NCBI GenBank assembly: GCA_030374805.1
Contig: JARGSG010000024.1
Span: forward strand, 124,001 to 188,000
Length of the DNA stretch: 64,000 nt
Reading direction: 5' to 3'
From: Gracilaria gracilis
Taxonomy: Eukaryota; Rhodophyta; Florideophyceae; Gracilariales; Gracilariaceae
In this document: positions 1 to 9,286 of the stretch, piece after piece
Layout: the number at the start of each line of letters is the position of its first letter
Numbering within the stretch: the first letter of the stretch is position 1
The notes under the pieces: generated by a model
The model's database searches: none
The model's input: the letters and a program-made list of their open reading frames with translations, nothing else
Told to the model about the DNA's origin: nothing
Made by a program: the position numbers and the translations under genes

Positions 1-527
1 CTTTATAAACTCCATCTTGGCGAGGTAGTATCAACGTATCCCACCATCGGTTCCAATGTCGAAGAGGTATCATATAAAAACATGCGTTTTCAGGTTTGGG
101 ATCTGGGTGGTCAAGATATGCTTCGACAGACTTGGAAGACTTATTTTGTAAATACTCATGCTCTCATAATGGTCGTGGATTCTGCTGATGTGATGCGCCT
201 GGATCTGGCTCGAACAGAACTTCACGCCGTTCTTAATACTGACGAACTTCGCGACAGCTGCGTGCTGGTCTTTGCAAACAAGCAAGATCTCAAAGAGTCC
301 TTAACCGCCGCCGAGCTTTCTGAAGCGTTGGCGTTGCACACCATTCGTACACACGATTGGCACATACAAGTATGGCGCTTTTTCTTCCAAAACAATAGTT
401 TGTTTTCCCTGCGATACTAACATCATACTCTCTTCACATCTCCCGTCTGCAGGCATGTAGTGCGATCAAAGGAGAAGGCCTGTACGAAGGACTAGAGTGG
501 ATTTCAACACATGTTCGACAAGACTGA
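1..527 (+). CDS. ARL5: ARL5-like small GTPase, 5' partial, two exons
   Basis: This is an Arf-like GTPase that probably acts in vesicle tethering at the trans-Golgi, as known ARL5 proteins do. Reading in frame 1 gives the switch I region (PTIGSNVEEV), the switch II motif WDLGGQ and the guanine-specificity motif NKQD. The first exon stops after HIQ at 369. A GT...AG intron of 83 bp (370-452) follows, and exon 2 (453-527) gives ACSAIKGEGLYEGLEWI, the usual ARL5 C-terminus. The N-terminal helix and P-loop lie off the left edge. The GSNVEE and EGL.EGLEW signatures favour ARL5 over ARF1 or ARL1. This is the only clear intron in the window. Without splicing the frame ends early, at 420. Confidence 0.9.
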
Positions 528-598
528 GCACGCAGTTCCTTTGTTATCGACGAGTGTTCTAACAATCGTTTGGTTTTCTAACAACTTCAACAGTTCAG

Positions 599-754
599 AT
601 GTACTCTGAGCTTCTTATCGCTTACATGCAACCATTATTCCATGCGTCGGTCTCCGACACCACCACCATGTGGATTTTTCCCTACATGATGTCCGCGCTC
701 GTTATGCTCATGAATTATGCGGGATTTAAAGCACACGCTGCTTTGGAAGACTAG
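599..754 (+). CDS. Possible small membrane protein, 51 aa
   Basis: A short open frame runs from an ATG at 599 to a stop at 754. The product has a hydrophobic stretch (about residues 24-41, MWIFPYMMSALVMLMNYAG) that could form one membrane helix, and a short polar C-terminus ending in ALED. The ATG follows a pyrimidine-rich stretch ending in CAACAG that could be a splice acceptor, so an upstream exon cannot be excluded. I do not recognise the family. It lies just after the ARL5-like gene on the same strand. It could be chance, but the hydrophobic core and the compact genome make a real small protein plausible. Confidence 0.3.
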   Translation: MYSELLIAYMQPLFHASVSDTTTMWIFPYMMSALVMLMNYAGFKAHAALED

Positions 755-1099
755 TTTTGGTATAAACATCATAAAAGAGTTGCCAGCAGTGCGCTGCCGT
801 TCAAGGCCTGTAAACCATACTCTGGCTAGTTTTTGTATTCCTTCTCTAACACCGTTAACACTTTACCGTCTATAATCCTTTGCACGTTCTCCAGCAGCAC
901 ACAGCTTAGCAAAGGAGGGTGCAGCGCCGCCCAAAACTATGCCTCTGTTCACCTCAAACACAAGTGTTCGAGAAGAAACTCTAAACGTTCGAGAAGAAAC
1001 TCTAAACGTTTCGAAGAGTTTCAAGTGTTTCCCTAGCTCAACAGTGAAATCGTTATTCATCTGAGCAGGTTAAAAACTGGACAATGCAGAAAAGTTAGT
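755..1099. other. Intergenic region with a short tandem repeat
   Basis: This separates the small frame at 599-754 from the 3' end of the SF3A2 gene on the other strand. Short open frames are present on both strands but none has recognisable content. The only structure is a perfect 21-bp tandem duplication at 966-1007. Confidence 0.5.
966..1007. repeat. 21-bp perfect tandem duplication
   Basis: The unit that starts GTTCGAGAAGAAAC occurs twice back to back (966-986 and 987-1007). A third, diverged start (GTTTCGAAGAG) follows. Confidence 0.8.
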
Positions 1100-1870
1100 T
1101 TACATCGGGTGACCAATACCTGCAAATGGATCCTTCGGTCGTGATAGCTCTTTTTCTATGTGCATGGTTTGTCCTTTAACAGGTTCATCCATCGCACCAT
1201 TGGCTTTTCCTTGATGTTTCTGTTGTTCGAAAAATAGCTGCAAAGTAAACGTTTTCCCTTCTTGATCCCAGTTGGTATAAAACGTTCCTTCTCCTTTATC
1301 TATTGGCATGTTGGGGATCTTAAATGCCACAGTTTCATACGGCTCCGCTGCAAAAAGTAGATATTGATATCTTCGATCGGGTCGCTCCTTCTTCTGCTCA
1401 AAAGCGCTCATGAATCGGTGTCGCGGTTGTAAGCCATCAGCAATTTGTGGGTAACGAAGCTGAAAAAGTAAGCTAAGCTGCCCTGTTTGAGGGTGTTTCT
1501 GTTTTGTAATTTGATAGCCGGGCGTTCCAATCTTGAGCCGCTTGTGCATAATTCTTCGTATGGAGACGGCCATGGGAGCACGAGGTTTGGCTGCTTCCTT
1601 CTGAGATTCCATTGCTGCTCTGCGTTTCAGATTGCTCTGATGTCGGCGGCCTTGTGTGTGTGCGAGGTAATTTCCTTCGTTGGGGTGTAGCGTTAAACAT
1701 AGCTTGCATTCATACGTTCCCAAATGGTTTCTCATGAAATACGGGTCATTCTTCAAGTCGACTGTGTCCATGGCGAGCTGCCTCAGGCGCTCCTTTCTTG
1801 CCAGTGCCTCATGTTCCTTGGATGCAACGCCACCACCGCCCGTCTTTGAACCCCAGTCGCGGTACGCCAT
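1100..1870 (-). CDS. SF3A2: Splicing factor SF3A subunit 2 (Prp11/SAP62)
   Basis: This is a subunit of the SF3A complex in the U2 snRNP, where it helps recognise the branch point. The protein has 256 residues and begins MAYRDWGSKTGGGG, a near-invariant start in this family. That places the start codon at 1868-1870; the open frame runs further upstream but without conservation. A matrin-type C2H2 zinc finger follows at about residues 54-81 (ECKLCLTLHPNEGNYLAHTQ...H). The C-terminal part (IRRIMHKRLKIGTPGYQ, RYQYLLFAAEPYETVAFKIP) is the conserved SF3A2 core. The proline-rich heptad tail of animal SF3A2 is absent, as in yeast Prp11. The gene is intronless and transcribed towards the ARL5 gene. 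Confidence 0.95.
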   Translation of the reverse strand: MAYRDWGSKTGGGGVASKEHEALARKERLRQLAMDTVDLKNDPYFMRNHLGTYECKLCLTLHPNEGNYLAHTQGRRHQSNLKRRAAMESQKEAAKPRAPMAVSIRRIMHKRLKIGTPGYQITKQKHPQTGQLSLLFQLRYPQIADGLQPRHRFMSAFEQKKERPDRRYQYLLFAAEPYETVAFKIPNMPIDKGEGTFYTNWDQEGKTFTLQLFFEQQKHQGKANGAMDEPVKGQTMHIEKELSRPKDPFAGIGHPM

Positions 1871-3084
1871 TGTTGTGCTGATGAACAGCCGACACAGGTT
1901 TAGAAGAAGAGTGTTACAATAATGTTCGGTTCGAATCGTTCTGTTTGGAAGATGCTCCAAACGTTCTACCCTTCCTTGTATCTATCTATCTTGACCTGGT
2001 ATCAACGCTTTCAGACTGAAAGTTTCAGTATTTGGGACGCGCAGTATGTAGCTCTAGCTACGTGTAGCCTAGTAGAGAGGTACGCAGTGCGCCATTGATA
2101 ATTTTTGCATTCCACGTGCTTCTAAGAAGGTACAAGCGCGAATCGAGGTTGTTCGCTGGAACTTTAAGGATGAAGATATGGCAGAGTTCCTAGCTCTAGA
2201 GAACTCATGAGTTGACAACTTTTGACGTCGCGAAACGGTGGGCTTCACTCAAACTGAGATGATGATAAACAGAAGGGCTGTTTGTGATGAGGTGTTGTTG
2301 TATGTGAAGCAAGTGAACTGCAGTGCCAGCAGCAGACTAGTTTGTCACAAATTGGTTGGTTGCACGTTTACAGAGATGAGAGCGTGAGCGTGAGCGTGAG
2401 CGGATAAAGCTAATGGTTATAAAGGATGGAATGTTTGGGCAGTTGCAAAGGAGCTGGGGGTTTAGTTTCAAGAGTTTGGATGGCACAGAGAGGCGCGCTG
2501 CGTGCGTGTGGGGCGTAGACGTGGTAACTGTAGCGTTAGTAAACGAAGCGAATATACAGTATGATACGGTGCGAGCGGTTTGTTGCGACGCAATGTACGG
2601 TGGACAACATCATGTTTTGTTGGGGGCTCAACACTGGCGGTGGTGCAGAGAAGCTGATCAACAGGAAGCTCACACCGTGCCGCAGCTCGTTGATTGACAG
2701 ACAAACACACACACACACACACGAGACTGGCAGCTGTGTGGCGGCGGCGGCGGCGGCGGCAGCGGCAGCGGCAGCGGCAGCGGCAGCGGCCCGCGCGCGG
2801 GCAACGGCCGCACTGCGCGCGCCATGCGCACGCGCACGCGCGCGCGCACGCCGGCGCGCAGCACTGAACAAAGCACTCAGCGGCGCCACGCGCCGCCGCC
2901 GTACTGGCAACTACCGAAGGTACATGCCGCTGTTAATCTAACGGGCGCCACGCGCGCCGCCAAACCGTCGGCCACGACCGAAACCGTCCGCTGCGCCGCG
3001 CCGCCGGTTGCAACGGCAGCCCGCGCGCGCGCTGCTTAAAGGCGCTGGCGCGCGCGCCGCCGCGCCGCCGCGCCGCCGCGCAGC
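1871..3084. promoter_or_regulatory. Divergent intergenic region, low complexity and CpG-rich on the right
   Basis: This lies between the start of SF3A2 (minus) and the C2H2 gene (plus). From about 2380 it contains simple repeats: GAGCGT units near 2383-2400, a (CA)n run near 2704-2722 and GGC/AGCGGC runs near 2740-2790. GCGC alternation then continues up to the next ATG. The open frames here translate mostly to Ala, Arg and Pro and look like composition artefacts. TTAAA at 3035-3040 is the only TATA-like element seen close to the next gene. Confidence 0.5.
2701..2790. repeat. (CA)n microsatellite followed by GGC/AGCGGC runs
   Basis: About nine CA dinucleotides are followed within 20 bp by GGCGGC and then AGCGGC repeats. 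This is simple-sequence DNA in a promoter-like region. Confidence 0.85.
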
Positions 3085-3555
3085 ATGGCAGCGACGCCGG
3101 CTGCTACAATGATGCACGCACAGCAACAGCAGCGGCTGCAGCTGCAGCTGCACCGCGTGTCCATCGCCGCGCTGCTCAACCCGGCGGCGGAGCCCCCGGG
3201 CGAGCCGCCGTCGTGTCACAACAGCATCAGCAGCAACAACAGCAACAGCCGGCAGCGCCAGAGGCAGCGGCAGCGGCAGCGCGCGCGGCGCTGCGAGCGC
3301 GGCACGCAGACGGCGAAGCGCGTCGCGCGGCACACCGGCGGCGTGGAGTGCGCGCGGCGCTGCGGCAAGCGCTTTGGACGGCGCAGCGACATGCGTCGGC
3401 ACGTGCGCACGCTGCACGCCGCCGCCGCCGCCGCCGCTGAGCACAAGGCGCGCGCGCGCAGCGCTCCGCGTGGCACGCGCGCCGCGCCCAACGTGGACCG
3501 GCGCCACGCGCAGCCGATTGGCGCTGCGCAACTCGCTACGCGCCCCCAAATATAA
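3085..3555 (+). CDS. Small single C2H2 zinc-finger protein, putative transcription factor
   Basis: The 156-residue frame encodes one zinc finger, Cys89-X3-Cys93-X12-His106-X4-His111, inside a very basic protein. Before it there is a Gln-rich start and the short motif VSIAALLNP (residues 25-33), which resembles a hydrophobic motif seen near the N-terminus of some fungal-type regulators. A basic QRQRQ stretch and a Ser/Asn stretch lie between. The finger falls in the longest frame and has correct C2H2 spacing, which argues against chance in this GC-rich DNA. A single finger suggests weak DNA binding or dimer action; this is inference. The gene points the same way as the coiled-coil gene 256 bp downstream. 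Composition is extreme, so the start and even the gene are less certain than its neighbours. Confidence 0.55.
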   Translation: MAATPAATMMHAQQQQRLQLQLHRVSIAALLNPAAEPPGEPPSCHNSISSNNSNSRQRQRQRQRQRARRCERGTQTAKRVARHTGGVECARRCGKRFGRRSDMRRHVRTLHAAAAAAAEHKARARSAPRGTRAAPNVDRRHAQPIGAAQLATRPQI

Positions 3556-3629
3556 CGCGCCGCGCGCCTGCCGCGCAGCGAGCGCGTGCCGGCGCCTTAC
3601 CACTGGCAAGTCACCAGCTGTCCAAGTCG

Positions 3630-3810
3630 CGGCCCCCCCCCCCTCCCCCCTCCCCTCTCCCACTGCTGTTCACCCTCCCCCTCTCCCCCCCCTCCCCCTC
3701 CCGCCCCCCCCTTTTGCCAACTCCCCGCTCACGCACTCCACTCCACTTCCCACCCCCCCCCCCCCCCCCCCCCCCTCCCCCGCTTTCCTTCGCTCGCTCG
3801 CCTTCTCATC
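3630..3810 (+). promoter_or_regulatory. Pyrimidine-rich tract before the coiled-coil gene
   Basis: About 180 bp of almost pure C and CT, including a run of more than 20 C near 3752-3775, lead directly to the ATG at 3811. Similar tracts precede the ATGs of the genes at 40505 (plus), 27851 (minus) and 62489 (minus). They probably mark the initiator or 5' UTR. The tract translates in frame as a Pro-rich extension of the next gene, which I reject as coding. Confidence 0.55.
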
Positions 3811-6489
3811 ATGACGCAGGAGCTTGCCGGCGCGCCCGCGGCCCCGGACCACGACGCCGAGCTGGAGCGCGAGGTCGACCGCATCCAACGCACCGCCGAG
3901 AAGCAGCTGGCCGCCGTCGCCGGCCTCAACTCCTCGCTCGCCAAGAAGATCCGCAAGGCCGAGGCCCAGACCGCCACCCTGCTGTCGGCCAACAAGGAGC
4001 TGGAGGACAAGAACGCCCACCTCGTCGAACAGCTGCAGCGCGCCCACGAGGATGTGCGCGTGCTCTCCGTCGAGCACGAGCGTGCCGACAAGTTGCACTC
4101 CCGCGTCACAGAGCTCAACTCCGCCCTGGTCGCCGCCGAGCTCGCCTTGAAGAAGAGCGACGCCAACGTCGACTCGCTCAAGGCCGAGAGGGATATCGCC
4201 TCCAGTGAGTTGCATAACACCAAGCTCAAGCTTGATGCCCAGAGCCATGAGTTGCACCAGCTTCAGCAGAGCGCCGAGAACGACAAGGCTCACATGGACA
4301 CCGTCGTCAGTGAGCGCACCCTCGCCCTGGATACCCTCACAAAGGACAAGCAATCCGTCGACACCGAGAACAAGAAATTGTCCGATCAGCTGCTGGAGCG
4401 AGACGCTCGCCTCACCGACGCCGACAACCACCTCAAGCAGGAGAAGGAGGAAAAGGAACGTCTTGTCACCGACTATGACAAAAAGCTCGCCGATACCACA
4501 CAACAAATCACCGTGCTTCAAGCTAACATTAAGGACCGTACCGACAAACTCGCCTCTCTAGAGTCCGAATTGAACACCGCCGTCGAGCGTTCCAAGCAGC
4601 TTGAGCAGCAGATTGCAAACCTTCAGGAGCATACCGCCGAGCTTGAGCAGCACAAGCAACAAGCCGACACCCAAATCGAAAAGCTCGAGAAACATGTAGA
4701 TACCTTGGAGACCGAGAAGAGCGACATGAACCACCAGATTGAGAACACCACTGCCGAACTTGCTACCTTGCAATCACAAATTGCCTCGCTGTCGGACGAG
4801 AACACCTCGCTTACCGAGCAACGCTCGGTGCTACAGACCCAGGTCGAAGATTCCAACAAGGAGAAGGATCACACAAAGGCCCAACTTGAGTCGCGCAACC
4901 TTCTCTTTGTCAACGTGGACAAGGAGCGTAACACGCTCAAGACTGAAAAGGAGTCTGTTGACAAGGAGATTGTCACCCTCAAGGAAAAGTCCGCCGGCCT
5001 GGAGAATGACAATGCTGAGCTGCTCAAACGCATTGCGGAGCTGGAGCACACTCAACAACGTCTTGCCTCCACCATTGAGCAACTCGAGAAGCAGAGGCAG
5101 GATATGATCGCCGCCCATGCGGACGAAATGGCAGAGGCCATGTTGAAGAAGGACCAGGAGTTTGCTCTTCGTAATGCCGCGCTGAGGAAGGAGCTTGATG
5201 ATGTAGTCGATCGTCATGCCGATGTGCAGCGCAAGGAAATTCAGCGTGATACCGCTCTGGTCGAGGGAACACTTGAGGAATTCCCGGCCACCCCGACCCC
5301 GACACCGGTTGGAGAGCGCTCATCTACGCAGGATGCCACCAAGGACGAGATTGCTGACATGGGGTCGGGCAATGTTGTTATGGAGCAGGACGAGACTGAT
5401 GCTACTGCCGCTGATTCTACCGCCCCCGCCGCTGCTGCTGCTACTATTGCCGCCGCCGCCGCCACGGCTGCGACGGCCACTGCGGTCACCTCTGGAGAAG
5501 AAGAGGTGCAGGAGGTTGGGGATCAAGTGGAAAAGGTACAGGAAGAAGGAGGAACTGAAGAGGTGCCTACTGTTGTGGAGAGGGCTGCCCAGTTGGAAGT
5601 ACCTACTGAAATGCCTGCCGAACCAACCACCCCTGTACCGGACGAGGTCGAAGAGGTTGTCCAAGAGGCTGACGATGCTGTATCTCCCGAGGGTGTGGCC
5701 GTCATGACACGCGAGGTCGTGGAAGAGGAAGTACAAGAGCAGGAGGTCGTAGCCGAAAAGGTGGCTGACCCCGAGGAAGGTGACACCAATGTCGTAACCG
5801 AAGAGGTTATCGAAGAAGTTGTGGTCGACGACCGAGCGGCAGATGTGGTTGCCGATGATGTCCTTGAGCATGTGGAGGAAGAGGAACTTTTGGATGATGC
5901 TACTGCCGCTGAGAAGCGTGAGAAGGCGCTTGGTGTCAAGGCTGCAGTCGAAGAAGCTAGTGGAAATGGCGCTGAAGGCGACAAGACCGTCGTGGAGGAT
6001 GCAAAGGATGCAGTTGAAGGTGCGGCTGCCAACGGCGCTCAAGTTGCTTCTGGCGCAAAGGACGCTGTCGTTGATGGTGGAGAAACCGCAAAGGGAAGCG
6101 CGAAGAAGGGCGCTGAGAAAGCAAAGGAAGGCGCCAAGAAAGTCGGGGAGAAAGCAAAGGAGGGTGCTGAGAAAGCAAAGGAAGGCGCCAAAGAGGGCGC
6201 TGAGAAGGCAAAGGAAGGCGCCAAGGAGGGCGCGGAGAAAGCAAAGGAAGTCGCAACAGCCGTGAAGGATAAAGTTGTTGATACGGCTGATAAGGGCAAG
6301 GACGCTGTGAGGGGTGTTGCTGCTGGTGCAACGACCACTGTGAAAGACAAAGCTGGAGCCCTGAAATCGGCAGTTGCTTCGAAGACCGATGATGCTCAGG
6401 GTACAAAGAAGAAGACAAATGGCAAGTGGAACAAGCTGTTGTGCTGCTTCGCCCCTTCATCAGAGGATGGCGCCCGTGCTGCCTCTTGA
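3811..6489 (+). CDS. Long coiled-coil protein with C-terminal LEA-like 11-mer repeats
   Basis: The protein has about 892 residues. Residues 20 to about 480 are heptad-rich coiled coil (Leu, Glu, Lys, Gln; no Pro), tropomyosin- or golgin-like. A Thr/Pro/Ala linker follows, then an acidic Glu/Val-rich region (about 560-690). Around residues 760-820 a set of 11-residue units of the type AEKAKEGAKEG resembles group-3 LEA or perilipin-type amphipathic helices. The end is KWNKLLCCFAPSS, where the Cys pair next to hydrophobic and basic residues could be palmitoylated. I infer an elongated scaffold that binds a membrane or lipid droplet through its C-terminus. No enzyme domain is seen and I cannot name the family. 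The start is the ATG right after the C/T tract. Confidence 0.85.
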   Translation: MTQELAGAPAAPDHDAELEREVDRIQRTAEKQLAAVAGLNSSLAKKIRKAEAQTATLLSANKELEDKNAHLVEQLQRAHEDVRVLSVEHERADKLHSRVTELNSALVAAELALKKSDANVDSLKAERDIASSELHNTKLKLDAQSHELHQLQQSAENDKAHMDTVVSERTLALDTLTKDKQSVDTENKKLSDQLLERDARLTDADNHLKQEKEEKERLVTDYDKKLADTTQQITVLQANIKDRTDKLASLESELNTAVERSKQLEQQIANLQEHTAELEQHKQQADTQIEKLEKHVDTLETEKSDMNHQIENTTAELATLQSQIASLSDENTSLTEQRSVLQTQVEDSNKEKDHTKAQLESRNLLFVNVDKERNTLKTEKESVDKEIVTLKEKSAGLENDNAELLKRIAELEHTQQRLASTIEQLEKQRQDMIAAHADEMAEAMLKKDQEFALRNAALRKELDDVVDRHADVQRKEIQRDTALVEGTLEEFPATPTPTPVGERSSTQDATKDEIADMGSGNVVMEQDETDATAADSTAPAAAAATIAAAAATAATATAVTSGEEEVQEVGDQVEKVQEEGGTEEVPTVVERAAQLEVPTEMPAEPTTPVPDEVEEVVQEADDAVSPEGVAVMTREVVEEEVQEQEVVAEKVADPEEGDTNVVTEEVIEEVVVDDRAADVVADDVLEHVEEEELLDDATAAEKREKALGVKAAVEEASGNGAEGDKTVVEDAKDAVEGAAANGAQVASGAKDAVVDGGETAKGSAKKGAEKAKEGAKKVGEKAKEGAEKAKEGAKEGAEKAKEGAKEGAEKAKEVATAVKDKVVDTADKGKDAVRGVAAGATTTVKDKAGALKSAVASKTDDAQGTKKKTNGKWNKLLCCFAPSSEDGARAAS

Positions 6490-6993
6490 CTGCTCTCATT
6501 TGTGATTTGATGTCCTTTGCCCGTCCGTACTGGATTGTGTGAAATTGTTTGTGCCAAGTTTGTTCTTCTACATCTCGCTGTTTTTGTGAGGGTGGTTTGT
6601 GTGGTTTGGAGGGAAAAGAGGCGAGGAACTGTTGTTTTCATTCTTCTACTGTAGCAGTATAACATGTGCTGACTCTGCTTTTCGTGATACTTATTGTTGT
6701 CGTTCTTGACAGAGGGCGCTCTAATGTTTGTTTCTTGTTGTATGGATTTATCCCATGCGTTTCTGTTCTTGTGGGTGGATCTGTGGCTTGTTTTCGGAGA
6801 GATTCAGTTTCAATGAGCAGCATCTAATTCGTAAATAAGAAGTAAAGGCTCGTTTGTCGATTGAACAAACCATTACCTTCGTTTTTTACATGCTTGTTCG
6901 CTAGAGTGTACCGAAGATCCACGGTGCGCATCTCACCACGTTGAAAGAGTTTTCGAGAAGAGTACATTCCCCTTGTAAAATGATGTAGGTTGT
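6490..6993. other. Convergent 3' intergenic region
   Basis: This separates the ends of the coiled-coil gene (plus) and the elongase gene (minus). The DNA is T-rich on the plus strand after 6530, as expected for 3' UTRs. I see no coding signal or repeat. Confidence 0.5.
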
Positions 6994-7929
6994 CTACGAG
7001 GTCTTTGCTTTTTGCTTCTTTGACCGCTTGTTGGTGATCAAAAAGTGCAAGAAAAGGGCGATAAGAGTGAGCATGTACCATAACAAACCTCTGCTAAGCA
7101 CATTCGGGAAGGCGCATTTCTTCTCAGTCATGACATACCCCACGTAAACGCTCTGCACGCAAAAGCAGCAGAATTGGAGAATTTGCATCTTAGTGATGTA
7201 ATACTTCCACCACGGAGAATAGCCGAAGGATGCCAGAAGGTAGTAACCGTACATGAGAACGTGTATAAAGCTGTTTCCAGCCAGAGAGAAGTATGCATCA
7301 GATCCAGGTGCCATCCACAAAATGGTGAACCAGTATGCTAAGATTGTGATGTGGTGGTAGACGTGAAGGAATGATACTTGACGGTAACGCGCTTCGAAAA
7401 CCATGAAGACTGTGTCCAAAAACTCAACCACCTTCGAATACGTGAACACCCACACCAACTGCGCCATTCTCTCACCCGCCACTCCAGTGGCCATCGGCAC
7501 GCAAAACACGGACGAGTTAGATGCTCTCGCAAGTAGAATAGCTTGCACGCACATGTATGTACTGAGCACCACCATAAACGCGTTATAAACTTTCATCAAA
7601 GGCTTGAGAGAAAGCTTGAACTTTGCAAGACGGAACGCGGGCATGAGCACCAGCACAAGACCAAGATAGAGAGCGGCAAAAAAGGCGGCATTGTGAGGTG
7701 ACATCAACGGAAAGCTCTTGGAATACGCGTGTGTCGGACCGAAGAGTTTCTCGTATGCAGAGTCAAATTGAGCTGCAAGCGGACCGACTTTCTGCTGCAG
7801 CGGCTCAAGAAGGGGGAGAAAGTTGTTCAGAGGCGACATTAATGTGTGAAGCCTCTTGACTGTGGGCGGCAGGATCTCGAAGGCATCTGGGACGCTTTCG
7901 GTACTGATATGCGATATGTTCTCAGCCAT
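6994..7929 (-). CDS. ELO-family fatty acid elongase (3-ketoacyl-CoA synthase)
   Basis: This enzyme condenses malonyl-CoA with an acyl-CoA in the ER membrane, the first step of very-long-chain and PUFA elongation. The 311-residue protein carries the family motifs in order: KVVEFLDTVFMV, the histidine box HVYHH, NSFIHVLMYGYY, and TKMQILQF near the last helices. About seven hydrophobic segments are present. The HVYHH form is the one found in PUFA-type elongases, so a C18 or C20 PUFA substrate is likely but not proven. The C-terminus (KRSKKQKAKTS) is basic and may retain the protein in the ER. I start at MAENISH (ATG at 7927-7929); the open frame runs on upstream without family similarity. It shares a 424-bp divergent promoter region with the TPM gene. 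Confidence 0.93.
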   Translation of the reverse strand: MAENISHISTESVPDAFEILPPTVKRLHTLMSPLNNFLPLLEPLQQKVGPLAAQFDSAYEKLFGPTHAYSKSFPLMSPHNAAFFAALYLGLVLVLMPAFRLAKFKLSLKPLMKVYNAFMVVLSTYMCVQAILLARASNSSVFCVPMATGVAGERMAQLVWVFTYSKVVEFLDTVFMVFEARYRQVSFLHVYHHITILAYWFTILWMAPGSDAYFSLAGNSFIHVLMYGYYLLASFGYSPWWKYYITKMQILQFCCFCVQSVYVGYVMTEKKCAFPNVLSRGLLWYMLTLIALFLHFLITNKRSKKQKAKTS

Positions 7930-8353
7930 TTTTCCTTGTTTGGATCGGCGTGGATGGTGGTGTATGATACCGCCACCGAACAAAATGCTAATCACGCCTG
8001 CGAGTTGAACGATGAAGAAGAGAGCACCTTGAACACCAAATCGGATCTGTCTTCTGTGTCGCAATGCGAACAAGTACGGACTACGGAGTATCTACATGTA
8101 CTCTGTATGAAACGTGCCACGTCGCGCTCTTCCGGCTGTGGGCCACACATTTCACAGATCGACATGTTGCAAAACGGCGATGATTTTTGACAGACCGTGT
8201 CGAGTTCATGTGATGTCCTCAAGCTCCCCGTCGTTCTCCTGTCGTTCGTTGCAGCCAGTGAGACATGTGCGTTCCTCTGACGCCCAAGTCCTTCACTGAA
8301 GCGAATGAGAAGGGCCAAACCGAGAAGCAATTTTCGTATCTGTCCAACATTGA
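7930..8353. promoter_or_regulatory. Divergent promoter region between elongase and TPM gene
   Basis: The 424 bp between the two start codons must hold both promoters. I see no TATA box that I would assign, and no repeat. Weak open frames cross it on both strands. Confidence 0.5.
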
Positions 8354-9286
8354 ATGGCCTTAAAAATGGACTGCTCGTTTGGAGCTTTCGTACCTTCTCG
8401 TCTACTGCCCACAATTACCAAAGGTAGTCGTCTTCGTGTGCTATCTCCGACATGTGCGCTAAAAGCACCTGAAGCCATAACCCTCGCCGCATTAGCGGCA
8501 ACAACAATTATTGCAACACCACTAACGCTTCACGCCCAGGAGGCGCCAAGCGTATCAGTACCACAACCACCTCCGCTGCAAACTGCCCCGTCAACCCCAT
8601 CTCTACTTGACCTGGAAGGTGTCCTTACTGCGGGAGAACGAATTCGCGTGCAGTCACGCCTAAATAAGGTCTACAATACAAGCGGATTTCATATGTCAAT
8701 CTTAACTCAAAGCGAGGCAACAGCCCCTGGAAGACGGATACAATCCGTGTTTCCACTGGATGAACGCAGTGTTCTCATCGTTGCAGAACCGTCATCCCCA
8801 AACTTGCTTCGTTTCCGCGTTGGCGAGGAAGTGAAGAAAAAGCTGCCGCCCTCTTTCTGGAATGAGCTTGCCAATAGGTATGGAAACAGCTTTTATGTTC
8901 GTGACAAGGGAGCAGATACCTCGCTGCTTGAAACGATATCTGCAATAGAACAGTGTTCGCTACCATCTGCAGCAATGTGCAAATTCGTGCCCGGTATAAG
9001 CAATGATCAGTTGTTTGTGTCGCTTTGTTGCGCTGCGTTTGCTGGCTTCATTGTGGGTGCTGTGTCAAGGACTGGTGGTTCAACGTTTAATGGCCGCTAC
9101 GTTACTTTATTCAGTCCGCTTTGGGGGATTTTCTTCGTTAGTTTTGCGGTGGGTCCAGTTGTTGCGAGGGTTTCTGCGTTGTCGTGGCAGCTACCGGCAG
9201 TTGTGGCCTCGTTTATCGCCCCAGCGTTGCTTGTCTGGGCGTGGGTCCCAATAGGAATTGGTCCCCCTGGAGACAAGGCGTCGTGA
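8354..9286 (+). CDS. TPM-domain thylakoid protein (TLP18.3/Psb32-like)
   Basis: The protein has 310 residues. The N-terminus looks like a two-part plastid leader: a basic and Ser-rich transit part, then a hydrophobic stretch ending in an Ala-X-Ala-like site (TIIATPLTLHAQE, about residues 50-63), typical of thylakoid-lumen signals. A TPM domain follows (about 75-205), containing LTAGERIRVQSRLNKVY, FHMSILTQ and SVLIVAEPSSPNLLRFRVG. Two or three membrane helices are at about 220-300. Plant TLP18.3 and cyanobacterial/algal Psb32 use this fold in photosystem II repair, so a role in PSII maintenance is inferred. The start could also be the next Met, at 8366. Confidence 0.8.
   Translation: MALKMDCSFGAFVPSRLLPTITKGSRLRVLSPTCALKAPEAITLAALAATTIIATPLTLHAQEAPSVSVPQPPPLQTAPSTPSLLDLEGVLTAGERIRVQSRLNKVYNTSGFHMSILTQSEATAPGRRIQSVFPLDERSVLIVAEPSSPNLLRFRVGEEVKKKLPPSFWNELANRYGNSFYVRDKGADTSLLETISAIEQCSLPSAAMCKFVPGISNDQLFVSLCCAAFAGFIVGAVSRTGGSTFNGRYVTLFSPLWGIFFVSFAVGPVVARVSALSWQLPAVVASFIAPALLVWAWVPIGIGPPGDKAS

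Noticed and set aside
833-1060. Opposed short frames near 0.9 kb
   Set aside because: Both read through a 21-bp tandem repeat and have no recognisable content.
2536-3080. Ala/Arg-rich frames on both strands
   Set aside because: They are products of GGC, AGCGGC and GCGC repeats with no motif.
3586-3810. N-terminal extension of the coiled-coil gene
   Set aside because: It translates a C/T simple tract as Pro/Ser runs; the ATG at 3811 starts conserved-looking coding sequence.
5241-6042. Ser/Leu-rich minus-strand frames opposite the coiled-coil gene
   Set aside because: They are shadows of the Glu/Val/Ala-rich coding strand.
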